Counted from the stretch's first letter, positions 42,325 to 52,847 are shown. The stretch: DNA of 64,000 bases from Pseudomonas sp. Tri1 (GCF_017968885.1 NZ_CP072913.1:6178501-6242500); one strand, 5' to 3'. Translations and numbers: made by a program. Notes: a model not told the origin generated them from the letters alone.

Positions 42325-43272
42325 ATGAAAGGTTCCACGCCGTTGTTGTTGGCCGCCATGCTGAGTCTTCCAATGCTGGCCAACGCTGCAGAACCCGCAC
42401 AATGCAGCACCGTTAACTTCTCCGACGTCGGCTGGACCGACATCACCGTGACCACCGCCACCACCAGCGTGGTACTCGACGCCCTGGGCTACAAGACCAA
42501 GACCACGATGATTTCCGTGCCGGTGACCTACAAGTCCCTGGCCGACGGCAAGAACATGGACGTGTTCCTCGGCAACTGGATGCCGACCATGGAAAACGAC
42601 ATCAAAGCCTACCGTGAGGCTGGCACCGTGGAGACCGTGCGTACCAACCTCAAGGGCGCCAAGTACACCCTCGCGGTGCCTCAGGCCCTGTACGACAAAG
42701 GCCTGCACGACTTCGCCGACATCCCCAAATTCAAGAAAGAACTGGACGGCAAGATCTACGGGATCGAGCCCGGCAACGACGGCAACCGCCTGATCCAGAG
42801 CATGATCGAAAAGAACGCCTTCGGCCTGAAGGACGCCGGCTTCAAGGTCGTCGAGTCGAGTGAAGCGGGCATGCTCTCGCAGGTCGATCGCGCAGCGAAA
42901 CGCGGCACCGACGTGGTGTTCCTCGGCTGGGCGCCACACCCAATGAATACCCGTTTCAAGATTCAGTACCTGACCGGCGGCGACGACTTCTTCGGCCCGG
43001 ACTTCGGCGCTGCAACCGTGGCCACCAACACCCGCAAGGGCTACAGCCAGGAATGCAGCAACGTCGGCCAACTGTTGAAAAACCTTGAGTTCACCGTCGA
43101 CATGGAAAGCTCGCTGATGGGTAACGTGCTCGACGACAAGATGAAACCTGAAGCCGCCGCCAAGGCCTGGCTGAAGAAGAACCCACAGGTGCTCGATACC
43201 TGGCTCGCTGGCGTGACCACCATTGACGGTAAACCAGGCCTGGAGGCCGTGAAAGCCAAGCTCGCGCAATAA
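42325..43272 (+). CDS. cbcX: Choline-binding periplasmic protein of the Cbc transporter
   Basis: 315 aa with a signal peptide (ends ANA/AEPAQC). ChoX/OpuAC-type substrate-binding protein: FSDVGWTDIT, GNWMPTMEND, FLGWAPHPMN, and Trp residues of the aromatic cage. Delivers choline to CbcWV. Paralogue of CaiX at 33401 (shared KIYGIEPG, VVESSEAGML and WAPHPMN stretches). Followed by an intercistronic hairpin before cbcW. Confidence 0.94.
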   Translation: MKGSTPLLLAAMLSLPMLANAAEPAQCSTVNFSDVGWTDITVTTATTSVVLDALGYKTKTTMISVPVTYKSLADGKNMDVFLGNWMPTMENDIKAYREAGTVETVRTNLKGAKYTLAVPQALYDKGLHDFADIPKFKKELDGKIYGIEPGNDGNRLIQSMIEKNAFGLKDAGFKVVESSEAGMLSQVDRAAKRGTDVVFLGWAPHPMNTRFKIQYLTGGDDFFGPDFGAATVATNTRKGYSQECSNVGQLLKNLEFTVDMESSLMGNVLDDKMKPEAAAKAWLKKNPQVLDTWLAGVTTIDGKPGLEAVKAKLAQ

Positions 43273-43286
43273 CTGCTTATGTTATG

Positions 43287-43308
43287 CCGGGCGGGTTCGC
43301 TCGCCCGG
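43287..43308 (+). terminator. Intercistronic hairpin after cbcX
   Basis: CCGGGCG and CGCCCGG stem with loop GGTTCGCT, followed by a weak TGTTTATCC. Probably a partial terminator or 3'-end stabiliser that lets the binding protein be made in excess over the permease. Confidence 0.55.
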
Positions 43309-43342
43309 GCTGTTTATCCCTTGCATGCGGACGTTCACTACC

Positions 43343-44188
43343 ATGCTCATTGATCAGAAAATACCCTTGGGCCAGTACATCGCGGGCTTCGTCGAATGGT
43401 TGACGCAACACGGCGCCAACACCTTCGATGCAATCGCGCTGTTTCTGGAAACGATGATTCACGGCGTGACGTTTGCGCTGACCTGGTTCAACCCGCTGGC
43501 CTTGATCGGCCTCATCGCCTTGCTGGCGCACTTCATCCAGCGCAAATGGGGCCTGACCATATTCGTCATCGCGTCCTTCCTGCTGATCCTTAACCTGGGT
43601 TACTGGCAGGAAACCATGGAAACCCTGGCCCAGGTGCTGTTCGCGACCCTGGTTTGCGTACTGATCGGCGTGCCGCTGGGCATTGTTGCCGCGCACAAGC
43701 CGATGTTCTACACCCTGATGCGTCCGGTACTCGATCTGATGCAGACCGTACCGACCTTCGTGTACCTCATTCCTACCCTGACCCTTTTCGGTCTGGGTGT
43801 GGTCCCAGGCCTGATCTCCACGGTGGTGTTCGCGATTGCCGCGCCCATCCGCCTGACTTACCTGGGCATCCGCGACGTTCCGGACGAACTGATGGACGCT
43901 GGCAAAGCCTTCGGCTGCTCCCGTCGCCAGCTCCTGTCGCGCATTGAACTGCCCCATGCGATGCCGAGCATCGCGGCCGGTATCACCCAGTGCATCATGC
44001 TGTCGTTGTCGATGGTGGTGATCGCCGCACTGGTGGGTGCCGATGGCCTGGGCAAACCCGTGGTCAACGCACTGAACACCGCCGATATCGCCCTGGGCTT
44101 CGAAGCTGGCCTGGCAATCGTACTGCTGGCGATCATGCTCGACCGAATCTGCAAGCAACCCGACGCCAAAGTAGGGGGTGACGCATGA
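43343..44188 (+). CDS. cbcW: Cbc transporter permease
   Basis: 281 aa from MLIDQKIPLG (an ATG six codons upstream at 43325 is possible). About six membrane segments and the ABC permease EAA-like loop IPDELMDAGKAFGCSRRQLL. ProW/OpuAB type. Core permease for choline, betaine and carnitine import, shared by several binding proteins. Its stop overlaps the cbcV start by four bases (ATGA). Confidence 0.94.
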   Translation: MLIDQKIPLGQYIAGFVEWLTQHGANTFDAIALFLETMIHGVTFALTWFNPLALIGLIALLAHFIQRKWGLTIFVIASFLLILNLGYWQETMETLAQVLFATLVCVLIGVPLGIVAAHKPMFYTLMRPVLDLMQTVPTFVYLIPTLTLFGLGVVPGLISTVVFAIAAPIRLTYLGIRDVPDELMDAGKAFGCSRRQLLSRIELPHAMPSIAAGITQCIMLSLSMVVIAALVGADGLGKPVVNALNTADIALGFEAGLAIVLLAIMLDRICKQPDAKVGGDA

Positions 44189-45363
44189 GCATAATCCGCT
44201 TCGACCAGGTCGACGTGATCTTCTCCAGGGATCCACGTGAGGCCCTCAAACTGCTCGACCAGGGCATGACCCGCAACGAAATCCTGAAGAAGACCGGGCA
44301 AATCGTCGGCGTTGAAAAAGCCAGCCTGGACATCGAAAAAGGCGAAATCTGCGTGTTGATGGGCCTGTCCGGCTCCGGCAAATCCAGCCTGCTGCGTTGC
44401 ATCAACGGTTTGAACACCGTGAGTCGCGGCAAGCTGTTCGTCGAGCACGACGGCCGGCAGATCGACATCGCCTCTTGCACCCCCGCCGAACTGAAGATGA
44501 TGCGCACCAAACGCATCGCCATGGTGTTCCAGAAGTTCGCCCTGATGCCTTGGCTGACGGTGCGCGAGAACATCAGCTTCGGCCTGGAAATGCAGGGTCG
44601 ACCGGAAAAGGAACGCCGCAAGCTGGTGGACGAAAAGCTTGAGTTGGTGGGCCTGACCCAATGGCGCAACAAGAAACCCGACGAGTTGTCCGGCGGCATG
44701 CAACAACGGGTCGGCCTGGCCCGCGCCCTGGCGATGGACGCCGACATCCTGCTGATGGACGAACCCTTCTCGGCCCTCGACCCGCTGATCCGCCAGGGCC
44801 TGCAAGACGAACTGCTGGAGCTGCAACGCAAACTGAGCAAGACCATCGTGTTCGTCAGCCATGACCTGGACGAAGCCCTGAAGCTGGGCAGCCGCATCGC
44901 GATCATGAAAGACGGCCGGATCATCCAGTACAGCAAGCCGGAAGAAATCGTATTGAACCCGGCGGACGATTACGTGCGTACCTTCGTCGCCCACACCAAC
45001 CCGCTCAACGTCCTCTGCGGTCGCAGCCTGATGCGCACCCTGGACAACTGCAAGCGCATCAACGGTTCGGTGTGCCTGGACCCAGGCGGCGATTCCTGGC
45101 TCGACCTGGCCGAAGGCAACACCATCAAGGGCGCCCGGCAGAACGGCGCGGCGCTGGACCTGCAAAACTGGGTACCGGGCCAAGCCGTCGAAGACCTGGG
45201 CCGCCGCCCGACCTTGGTGGACTCCAACATCGGCATGCGCGACGCCTTGCAGATCCGCTACCAGACCGGCAACAAACTGGTGCTTCACGATAACCAGAAA
45301 GTCGTCGGGATCCTGGGCGACAGCGAGCTGTACCACGCATTGCTCGGCAAGAACCTGGGCTGA
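44185..45363 (+). CDS. cbcV: Cbc transporter ATPase
   Basis: 392 aa. Walker A GLSGSGKSS (near residue 59), signature LSGGMQQRVGLARAL, Walker B ILLMDEPFSALDP, and switch His in FVSHDLDEA. An N-terminal MTRNEILKKTGQIVGVEKAS segment is typical of the ProV/OpuAA type. The last 100 residues are a diverged CBS-like regulatory region. Followed by a strong terminator. Confidence 0.95.
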   Translation: MSIIRFDQVDVIFSRDPREALKLLDQGMTRNEILKKTGQIVGVEKASLDIEKGEICVLMGLSGSGKSSLLRCINGLNTVSRGKLFVEHDGRQIDIASCTPAELKMMRTKRIAMVFQKFALMPWLTVRENISFGLEMQGRPEKERRKLVDEKLELVGLTQWRNKKPDELSGGMQQRVGLARALAMDADILLMDEPFSALDPLIRQGLQDELLELQRKLSKTIVFVSHDLDEALKLGSRIAIMKDGRIIQYSKPEEIVLNPADDYVRTFVAHTNPLNVLCGRSLMRTLDNCKRINGSVCLDPGGDSWLDLAEGNTIKGARQNGAALDLQNWVPGQAVEDLGRRPTLVDSNIGMRDALQIRYQTGNKLVLHDNQKVVGILGDSELYHALLGKNLG

Positions 45364-45375
45364 GCCAACACCAGC

Positions 45376-45410
45376 AAAAACGCCGCGAGATGAACGCGGC
45401 GTTTTTGTTT
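45376..45410 (+). terminator. Intrinsic terminator after cbcV
   Basis: AAAACGCCGCG and CGCGGCGTTTTT form an 11-bp stem with a 7-nt loop, ending in TTTTTGTTT. The A-run on the other side would also allow termination of minus-strand transcripts. Confidence 0.9.
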
Positions 45411-45708
45411 GGGCCTATCTCAAGCCCATAAAGCCCCCGTGGCACCTCGCCCCATTTCAGTCAATCGATCAGTGGGCATCCCATCAACGGGTGTTATAAA
45501 GACATCCCGAAAAACCTCGCCCTACGCAGCGAGGTCACGCTTTCTCAGGTGCCACATGCCCATTTGCGCATAGGAGTTTCGGCAAACAGCGACGAGTCGT
45601 CGCAGAACTTATTTTTTGTTGATTGAACGTTCAATCAAAACAAAATAGACTGGCTTTCGTTCCGGCAGACGACATTCGTGCGCCGGATGGCCTAAGGAGA
45701 TGTGCTAG
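45411..45708. promoter_or_regulatory. bet operon upstream region
   Basis: 298 bp (345 bp from the cbcV stop) holding the bet promoter and BetI operator and no gene. Unlike P. aeruginosa, no betT-type choline transporter gene lies between cbcV and betI. Confidence 0.7.
45619..45651 (+). promoter_or_regulatory. BetI operator overlapping the bet promoter
   Basis: TTGATTGAACGTTCAATCAA (45619-45638) is a perfect 20-bp palindrome. Inside it TTGAAC (45623-45628) can be a -35, with TAGACT (45646-45651) as a -10 at 17-bp spacing, so BetI bound here would block RNA polymerase. Choline relieves BetI repression in known systems. Confidence 0.8.
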
Positions 45709-46329
45709 ATGCCCAAGGTCGGTATGCAACCCATCCGCCGCCAACAACTGATCGAAGCCACGTTGCAAGCGGTCGATCAGGTCGGAATGGGGGACGCCAG
45801 CATTGCGCTGATCGCCCGTTTGGCCGGTGTCTCCAACGGCATCATCAGTCACTACTTTCAGGACAAGAACGGCCTGATCGCGGCCACGGCCCAGTACCTG
45901 ATGACTGTCCTGAGCGAGAACGTCACCGCTCGCCGCCAGGCGCTCGAGGATTCGAGCCCACGGGCTCACCTCAAGGTGATCATCGAAGGCAACTTCGACG
46001 CCAGCCAGGTCAATGGCCCGGCAATGAAAACCTGGCTGGCCTTCTGGGCCACCAGCATGCACCACCCGTCACTGCACAGGTTGCAGCGGATCAACGATCA
46101 CCGTCTGTATTCCAACCTGTGTTGCCAGTTCCGCCGCGTGCTGCCCCTCGATGAGGCCCGCAGCGCAGCTCGGGGCCTGGCCGCTCTGATTGACGGTTTA
46201 TGGTTGCGCGGGGCGCTGTCGGGAGACGCGTTCGATACCGCCCAGGCGCACCGGATCGCTTACGAATACATGGATTTCCAACTGGCTAAAGCAGGGGTAC
46301 CAGAGCCCACAGAACCGCTCGATTCCTGA
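45709..46329 (+). CDS. betI: TetR-family choline-responsive repressor
   Basis: 206 aa. N-terminal HTH ([25 protein letters not shown], residues 28-52) and a TetR_C-type choline-binding half with conserved Trp ([14 protein letters not shown]). Autogenous repressor of betIBA through the palindrome upstream. First gene of the operon, 79 bp before betB. Confidence 0.95.
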   Translation: MPKVGMQPIRRQQLIEATLQAVDQVGMGDASIALIARLAGVSNGIISHYFQDKNGLIAATAQYLMTVLSENVTARRQALEDSSPRAHLKVIIEGNFDASQVNGPAMKTWLAFWATSMHHPSLHRLQRINDHRLYSNLCCQFRRVLPLDEARSAARGLAALIDGLWLRGALSGDAFDTAQAHRIAYEYMDFQLAKAGVPEPTEPLDS

Positions 46330-46408
46330 ACCGCCGCCGAACCGCGTAGTCAGCTATAGACGACACGCCCGGTGGTCAGCCAACCACTTATGCACTTGCG
46401 AGGACTTT

Positions 46409-47881
46409 ATGGCCCGTTTCGAACTGCAAAAACTCTACATCGATGGCGCGTACAGCGATGCCAGCGGCGACGCCACTTTCGAAGCCATCAACCCTGCCAA
46501 CGGTGAAGTTCTTGCCCAAGTGCAGCGTGCAACGTTCGAGGACGTCGAGCGTGCCGTGGTCAGCGCCGAGAAGGGCCAGAAAGTCTGGGCCGCCATGACC
46601 GCCATGCAGCGCTCGCGCATCCTGCGCCGTGCCGTGGAGATCCTGCGCGAGCGCAACGATGAGCTGGCTGCCCTGGAAACCCTCGACACCGGCAAGGCCT
46701 ACTCCGAAACCCGCTACGTCGACATCGTCACCGGTGCCGACGTGCTGGAATACTACGCCGGCCTGGTGCCGGCCATCGAAGGCGAACAGGTTCCGCTGCG
46801 CACCACTTCGTTCGTCTATACCCGCCGCGAGCCGCTGGGCGTGGTGGCCGGTATCGGCGCGTGGAACTACCCGATCCAGATCGCCCTATGGAAATCCGCC
46901 CCGGCCCTGGCAGCCGGTAACGCGATGATCTTCAAGCCGAGCGAAGTCACCTCGCTGACCACCTTGAAACTGGCCGAGATCTATACCGAGGCCGGCGTCC
47001 CGGCAGGTGTGTTCAACGTACTGACCGGCAGTGGCCGCGAAGTCGGCACCTGGCTGACCGAGCACCCGCGCATCGAGAAAATTTCCTTCACCGGTGGCAC
47101 CGACACCGGCAAGAAAGTCATGGCCAGCGCCTCGAGTTCTTCGCTCAAAGACGTGACCATGGAACTGGGCGGCAAGTCGCCGCTGATCATCTTCGATGAC
47201 GCCGACCTGGATCGCGCCGCCGACACCGCGATGATGGCCAACTTCTACAGCTCCGGCCAGGTCTGCACCAACGGCACCCGCGTGTTCGTACCGAGCCATC
47301 TCAAGGCGGCGTTCGAAGCCAAGATCGCCGAACGCGTGGCGCGCATCCGCATCGGAAATCCAGAAGACGAAAACACCAACTTCGGCCCACTGGTGAGCTT
47401 CGCCCACATGGAAAGCGTGTTGGGCTACATCGAGAAAGGCAAGGCCGAGGGCGCGCGCCTGCTGTGCGGCGGCGGGCGCTTGACCGACGGCGAATTGGCC
47501 AAGGGCGCGTTCGTCGCCCCGACCGTGTTCACCGACTGCACCGACGAGATGACCATCGTGCGTGAGGAAATCTTCGGCCCGGTAATGAGCATCCTCACCT
47601 ACGAAACCGAAGAAGAGGTGATCCGCCGCGCCAACGATACCGACTTCGGCCTGGCCGCCGGCGTCGTCACCCGCGACCTGAACCGCGCCCACCGCGTGAT
47701 CCACCAGCTCGAGGCCGGCATCTGCTGGATCAATGCCTGGGGTGAATCCGCCGCTGAAATGCCAGTCGGCGGCTACAAGCAATCGGGCGTAGGCCGTGAG
47801 AACGGGATCAGCTCGCTGAACAACTTCACACGCATCAAATCGGTGCAGGTCGAACTGGGCGATTACGCGTCGGTGTTCTGA
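46409..47881 (+). CDS. betB: Betaine aldehyde dehydrogenase
   Basis: 490 aa from [10 protein letters not shown], the standard length. NAD(P)-dependent [15 protein letters not shown] coenzyme motif, catalytic Glu in MELGGKSPL (near 252) and Cys in [10 protein letters not shown] (near 286). Oxidises betaine aldehyde to glycine betaine. A much longer in-frame extension upstream into betI is rejected. A REP pair separates it from betA. Confidence 0.96.
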   Translation: MARFELQKLYIDGAYSDASGDATFEAINPANGEVLAQVQRATFEDVERAVVSAEKGQKVWAAMTAMQRSRILRRAVEILRERNDELAALETLDTGKAYSETRYVDIVTGADVLEYYAGLVPAIEGEQVPLRTTSFVYTRREPLGVVAGIGAWNYPIQIALWKSAPALAAGNAMIFKPSEVTSLTTLKLAEIYTEAGVPAGVFNVLTGSGREVGTWLTEHPRIEKISFTGGTDTGKKVMASASSSSLKDVTMELGGKSPLIIFDDADLDRAADTAMMANFYSSGQVCTNGTRVFVPSHLKAAFEAKIAERVARIRIGNPEDENTNFGPLVSFAHMESVLGYIEKGKAEGARLLCGGGRLTDGELAKGAFVAPTVFTDCTDEMTIVREEIFGPVMSILTYETEEEVIRRANDTDFGLAAGVVTRDLNRAHRVIHQLEAGICWINAWGESAAEMPVGGYKQSGVGRENGISSLNNFTRIKSVQVELGDYASVF

Positions 47882-47910
47882 TCTGGCATTTGCTTCGCCC
47901 GCCAGGCCGC

Positions 47911-47974
47911 CATCGCGAGCAAGCTCGCTCCCACATTGGACTGAGTCTCCTGTGGGAGCGAGCTTGCTCGCGAT
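47911..47974. repeat. REP inverted pair inside the bet operon
   Basis: Head-to-head REP copies in the 145-bp betB-betA gap. Confidence 0.9.
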
Positions 47975-48026
47975 CGAGTGCGAGCACTCGCCAACCTGAA
48001 CCCAATTCAACAAGAGGGTGCATTTC

Positions 48027-49730
48027 ATGTCCCAAGAATTCGATTACATCATCATCGGTGCCGGTTCGGCCGGTAACACCCTGGCCACTCGCCTGACCGA
48101 AGATGAAGGCGTCACCGTCCTGTTGCTCGAAGCCGGCGGTCCGGACTACCGCCTGGACTTCCGCACACAAATGCCCGCCGCCCTGGCGTTCCCGTTGCAG
48201 GGCCGGCGCTACAACTGGGCCTACGAGACCGACCCGGAGCCGCACATGAACGGCCGTCGCATGGAGTGCGGTCGCGGCAAGGGCCTGGGCGGCTCTTCGC
48301 TGATCAACGGCATGTGCTACATCCGCGGCAACGCCCTGGACTATGACAACTGGGCCAAGCTACCGGGCCTGGAAGACTGGACCTACCTGGACTGCCTGCC
48401 GTACTTCCGCAAAGCCGAAACCCGCGACATCGGCCCGAACGACTACCACGGCGGTGATGGCCCGGTCAGCGTGACCACACCCAAGGCTGGCAACAACCCG
48501 CTGTTCCACGCCATGGTCGAAGCCGGCGTGCAGGCCGGTTACCCACGTACCGAAGACCTCAACGGCTACCAGCAGGAAGGTTTTGGCCCGATGGACCGTA
48601 CCGTCACGCCGAACGGTCGTCGTGCCAGTACCGCGCGCGGTTACCTGGACATCGCCAAGAAGCGTTCGACACTGACCATCATCACCCACGCCCTGACCGA
48701 CAAGATCATCTTCGAAGGCAAACGGGCAGTGGGCGTGCGTTATCTGGTAGGCGCCGCCGAGGAGCGCGTCGAGGCCCGGGCGCGCAAGGAAGTGCTGCTG
48801 TGCTCTGGCGCCATCGCCTCGCCGCAGATCCTGCAACGTTCCGGCGTCGGTCCGGCCAAACTGCTGGAAAGCCTCGACATCCCAGTGGTCCATGATCTGC
48901 CGGGCGTTGGTGAAAACCTGCAGGATCACCTCGAGCTGTACCTGCAATACGCCTGCACTCAACCGGTTTCGCTGTACCCATCGCTGCTCTGGTACAACCA
49001 GCCGGCCATCGGCGCCGAATGGCTGTTCAACGGCACGGGCATCGGCGCCAGCAACCAATTCGAGGCCGGCGGTTTCATCCGCACCCGCCCGGATTTCGAT
49101 TGGCCGAATATTCAGTATCACTTCCTGCCGGTGGCGATTAACTACAACGGCAGCAACGGTGTGAAGGAGCACGGTTTCCAGGCACACATGGGCTCCATGC
49201 GTTCGCCAAGCCGTGGCCGGATCCAGGCCAAGTCCAAGGACCCGCGCCAGCACCCAAGCATCCTGTTCAACTACATGGCCACCGAGCAGGACTGGCAGGA
49301 GTTTCGCGACGGCATCCGCCTGACCCGAGAGATCATGCAGCAGCCGGCGCTGGACCAATTCCGCGGTCGCGAGATCAGCCCCGGCATCGACGTGCAGACC
49401 GACGAGCAACTGGACCAGTTCATCCGCGAACATGCCGAAACCGCATTCCACCCATCCTGCTCGTGCAAGATGGGCACTGACGACATGGCGGTGGTGGACG
49501 GCGAAGGTCGCGTGCATGGCATGCAAGGGCTGCGGGTGGTCGACGCCTCGATCATGCCAATCATCACCACTGGCAACCTGAACGCACCAACGATCATGAT
49601 CGCCGAGAAAATCGCCGACAAGATCCGCGGGCGCCAACCATTGCCACGCAGCACCGCGCCGTACTACGTGGCCGGTGACGCGCCGGTGCGTGGTAAGCCA
49701 ATGCGCGAAGTGGGGCCTATGGCGCAGTAA
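48027..49730 (+). CDS. betA: Choline dehydrogenase
   Basis: 567 aa. Membrane-associated GMC flavoenzyme oxidising choline to betaine aldehyde. FAD motif [16 protein letters not shown] at the N terminus, [15 protein letters not shown], and C-terminal HPSCSCKMG with catalytic His. The ATG at 48027 is 8 nt after AGAGGG; a GTG three codons upstream is less likely. Last gene of betIBA. Confidence 0.96.
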   Translation: MSQEFDYIIIGAGSAGNTLATRLTEDEGVTVLLLEAGGPDYRLDFRTQMPAALAFPLQGRRYNWAYETDPEPHMNGRRMECGRGKGLGGSSLINGMCYIRGNALDYDNWAKLPGLEDWTYLDCLPYFRKAETRDIGPNDYHGGDGPVSVTTPKAGNNPLFHAMVEAGVQAGYPRTEDLNGYQQEGFGPMDRTVTPNGRRASTARGYLDIAKKRSTLTIITHALTDKIIFEGKRAVGVRYLVGAAEERVEARARKEVLLCSGAIASPQILQRSGVGPAKLLESLDIPVVHDLPGVGENLQDHLELYLQYACTQPVSLYPSLLWYNQPAIGAEWLFNGTGIGASNQFEAGGFIRTRPDFDWPNIQYHFLPVAINYNGSNGVKEHGFQAHMGSMRSPSRGRIQAKSKDPRQHPSILFNYMATEQDWQEFRDGIRLTREIMQQPALDQFRGREISPGIDVQTDEQLDQFIREHAETAFHPSCSCKMGTDDMAVVDGEGRVHGMQGLRVVDASIMPIITTGNLNAPTIMIAEKIADKIRGRQPLPRSTAPYYVAGDAPVRGKPMREVGPMAQ

Positions 49731-49741
49731 GACCTCTACCG

Positions 49742-49837
49742 CTATCGCGAGCAAGCTCGCTCCCACAGGGATCTGCGACGAGCACAGACTTTGGTGCCCG
49801 ACAGCCGTCAACTGCGGGAGCGAGCTTGCTCGCGATG
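49742..49837. repeat. REP inverted pair
   Basis: Head-to-head REP copies directly after the betA stop. Confidence 0.9.
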
Positions 49838-49961
49838 GCGTCCGACCTGACACCCTAAATCCTCATCTACCTTGATCCCGCCCCCGCCCCAGGCCTAATC
49901 TAGGGCCGCCGCGTCAACGCGCCGCACCTCGCTGCACCGCCACTCCAGACAAGGAGGTTCC

Positions 49962-51404
49962 ATGTTCGACTTCCACCCCCAGCTCAAGCAGCGCTTTGCT
50001 GCCTTGCGCACGGGCGCTGAATTTTTTTCCCTGCGTTATGTACGCGAGTCCGGCCAGCACTTGTCGGTGCGCAAGAACGTCGCCGAACCGCCCAGCCTGG
50101 CCCGCGATGAAGGCGCGATGCTCACTGCGCGAGTCAATGGTGTCGAGGCGTATGCCTCCACCAACGATCTGTCCCAGGCCGGCCTACAGGCAGCGCTGGA
50201 GCGGGCCGAGCAGCAAGCCCGCCAGCTCCAGCCCCACGCCCTGCTCGACCTGCGCGAGCAAGGGGTGTCCAGCGACCGCGCCGATTACCTCTCACCTGAT
50301 TTCGACCAAGCCTTCCCTTCCCTGAGCGACTGTTACCAATTGCTCAGTGACGAATCGGCCGCAGTGCCCGTGGACGAGCGCCTGGTGAACTGGCAAGTCA
50401 GCATCGGCCTGACCCAGGTCGAGCAGATTTACCTCAACAGCGCCGGCGCCGAACTGCGCCAGGCCCAGCGTTTTATCTATCCGGCCCTGGATGTCACCGC
50501 TTTCGACGGTCAAGACAGCCAGACCCGCACCCTGGGCCGCGAGAATTTCGGCCAGCAAGGCGGCTTCGATGTGATCAGCCGCTGCGGCCTGATCGGCGCC
50601 GCCCCCAGGATCGCCGACCAGGCCCTGCAACTGCTGATGGCGCCGAACACGCCGCAAGGCCCACGGGACCTGCTGCTGATGCCCGACCAGATGATGCTGC
50701 AAATCCACGAGTCCATCGGCCACCCACTGGAGCTGGACCGCATCCTGGGAGACGAGCGCAATTACGCCGGCACCAGCTTCGTCAAGACCAGCGACTTCGG
50801 ACACCTGCAATACGGCTCCAACCTGTTGAACGTGACCTTCGACCCGAACATTCCCGAGGAACTGGCCAGCTACAGCCATGACGACGACGGCACGGCCGCC
50901 AGCAAGCAGTTGCTGATTCGCGAAGGCCTGCTGCTGCGTCCGCTGGGCGGAGCACTCTCGCAGTTCCGTGCCGGCCTCGATGGTGTCGCCAACAGTCGCG
51001 CCTGCGGTTGGAACCGCCCACCCATCGATCGCATGGCGAACCTGAACATCGAGCCCGGCGACCAGTCCCTGGAACAACTGATCCAAGGCATCGAGCACGG
51101 TGTGCTGATGCGCACCAACCGCTCCTGGTCCATTGACGATGCCCGCAACAAATTCCAGTTCGGCTGCGAGTGGGGCCAATTGATCGAGAACGGCGAGCTC
51201 AAGGGCGTGGTGAAAAACCCCAACTACCGGGGCATTTCCGCACAGTTCTGGAAGAGCCTGCGCGCCGTGGGCGATGCCAGTACCTTCCAGGTCTTGGGCA
51301 CCCCGAACTGTGGCAAGGGCGAGCCGAACCAGGTCATCCGTGTCGGCCATGCGTCGCCGGCGTGCGTGTTCAGCAACGTTGATGTGTTTGGGGGAGATGC
51401 CTGA
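49962..51404 (+). CDS. TldD-like metallopeptidase subunit
   Basis: 480 aa. TldD/PmbA family with the zinc-site HESIGHPLE (His-Glu-x3-His, about residues 249-253), the mark of the catalytic TldD partner. Housekeeping TldD/TldE process peptides such as microcin B17 precursors and the CcdA antitoxin. This pair is the shorter, more diverged type, and its target is unknown. AAGGAGG lies just before the ATG. The stop overlaps the next start (TGATG). Confidence 0.85.
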   Translation: MFDFHPQLKQRFAALRTGAEFFSLRYVRESGQHLSVRKNVAEPPSLARDEGAMLTARVNGVEAYASTNDLSQAGLQAALERAEQQARQLQPHALLDLREQGVSSDRADYLSPDFDQAFPSLSDCYQLLSDESAAVPVDERLVNWQVSIGLTQVEQIYLNSAGAELRQAQRFIYPALDVTAFDGQDSQTRTLGRENFGQQGGFDVISRCGLIGAAPRIADQALQLLMAPNTPQGPRDLLLMPDQMMLQIHESIGHPLELDRILGDERNYAGTSFVKTSDFGHLQYGSNLLNVTFDPNIPEELASYSHDDDGTAASKQLLIREGLLLRPLGGALSQFRAGLDGVANSRACGWNRPPIDRMANLNIEPGDQSLEQLIQGIEHGVLMRTNRSWSIDDARNKFQFGCEWGQLIENGELKGVVKNPNYRGISAQFWKSLRAVGDASTFQVLGTPNCGKGEPNQVIRVGHASPACVFSNVDVFGGDA

Positions 51405-52741
51405 TGAGCACCGTCAATAATCAGGCCGTAGCGTTCAAGGCGTTGGTCGACTGGCTGGGCGATGCCCTGCGCGAGCCCGAACAGTTCACCCTCAGCTACG
51501 CCGCCGAATCCTCTGCCTTCGTGCGCTTCAACCACGGCAAGGTCCGCCAGGCCGGGCAGGTGCAACAAGCCAATGTCAGTTTCAAACTGATCGACGACGG
51601 GTGCCACGCCGACTTGCAGATCACCTTGTCCGGTGAAGCCAAGACGGATGTGCAACGCCTGGCCGAAGGCCTGCAACAACTGCGCGAAACCTTGCCGTTG
51701 CTGCCCCGTGATCCGTACCTGCTGCTCAACCACAACCACTGGCAGAGCAACAACGTGCAAGACCACCCGCTGCCGGAAACCGAGCAGGCCGTTGCTCAAA
51801 TCACCCGCGCCGCCGAAGGCCTGGACCTGGTCGGCTTCTACGCCGCCGGGCCCATCAGCCGTGGCTTCGCCAGCTCTTCAGGGGCGTTCGGTTGGCACCA
51901 GGCCAACAGCTTCAACTTCGATTTCAGCCTGTTTCATGAGAACGGCCAGGCGGTGAAGGCCAGTTACGCCGGGCATGAATGGAGCGACGAAGGGTTTGCC
52001 CAGCGCTTCGCGCAGGCCCGCGAGCAACTGGCGTTCCTCGGCCGGCCACTGCGCACGTTGCCGCCCGGCGAATACCGCGCCTACCTGGCACCGGCGGCCC
52101 TGGAAGAAATCATGGGCATGCTCAGCTGGGGCGGGTTCTCGGCCCGGGCAATTGCCAGCAAGCAGAGCCCGTTGCAGAAGTTCTACGCCAACGAAGCCAG
52201 TTTCAGCCCCAACGTATGGTTGAGCGAGCAGGTCAGTGGCTCCTTGAGCCCGGCGTTTTCCGACGAAGGTTATCCCCGTGACGACCTGGATCTGATCGCC
52301 AAGGGCACGGCCAATGCGCGGCTGGTCAATTCCCGCAGCGCCGCCGAATACGGCCTTACCGCCAATGGTGCCAGCAGCTACGAATACCCCACGGCACTGG
52401 ACATGAAGGGCGGACAACTGGAGCACAAAGACATCCTCGAACAACTGGGCACCGGGCTGTACATCAGCAACCTCTGGTACCTGAACTACTCGGACCAACC
52501 CGCCGCACGCCTGACCGGCATGACCCGCTTCGCCACGTTCTGGGTCGAGAACGGCCAGATCGTGGCGCCGGTCAGTACCATGCGCTTCGACGACAGCGTC
52601 TACAGCCTGCTCGGCTCGCAGCTCGAAGGCCTGACCCGGGAGCGCGAACTGCTGCTTTCGGCCAGCACCTACAGCCAGCGCGCCACGGCCTCGATGCTGT
52701 TGCCGGGGGCACTGGTCAAGCGGGTGACTTTAACGCTGTAA
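51404..52741 (+). CDS. TldE/PmbA-like partner subunit
   Basis: 445 aa. TldD/PmbA fold without the HExxxH motif, so the expected non-catalytic partner of the gene just upstream, with which it is translationally coupled by a one-base overlap. Typical AYLAPAALEEIMGMLSWGGFSA and SSYEYPTALDMKGG stretches. The pair would form a barrel-like heterodimer that threads peptides to the zinc site. Confidence 0.85.
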   Translation: MSTVNNQAVAFKALVDWLGDALREPEQFTLSYAAESSAFVRFNHGKVRQAGQVQQANVSFKLIDDGCHADLQITLSGEAKTDVQRLAEGLQQLRETLPLLPRDPYLLLNHNHWQSNNVQDHPLPETEQAVAQITRAAEGLDLVGFYAAGPISRGFASSSGAFGWHQANSFNFDFSLFHENGQAVKASYAGHEWSDEGFAQRFAQAREQLAFLGRPLRTLPPGEYRAYLAPAALEEIMGMLSWGGFSARAIASKQSPLQKFYANEASFSPNVWLSEQVSGSLSPAFSDEGYPRDDLDLIAKGTANARLVNSRSAAEYGLTANGASSYEYPTALDMKGGQLEHKDILEQLGTGLYISNLWYLNYSDQPAARLTGMTRFATFWVENGQIVAPVSTMRFDDSVYSLLGSQLEGLTRERELLLSASTYSQRATASMLLPGALVKRVTLTL

Positions 52742-52774
52742 ACCCAACCCTACGCACACCTGTAAAGGGGGTTA

Positions 52775-52807
52775 CTTGTGGCGAGGGGATAAATCCCCTC
52801 GCCACAA
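52775..52807. repeat. Short palindrome of the TGTGGCGAGGGGAT family
   Basis: CTTGTGGCGAGGGGATAAAT with CCCCTCGCCACAA, between the TldE-like gene and the MFS gene. Nearly identical to 54303-54333. Confidence 0.88.
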
Positions 52808-52847
52808 CGGCGTTCGCACTTGATCAACCTGTCATACAAGAGGCCCC

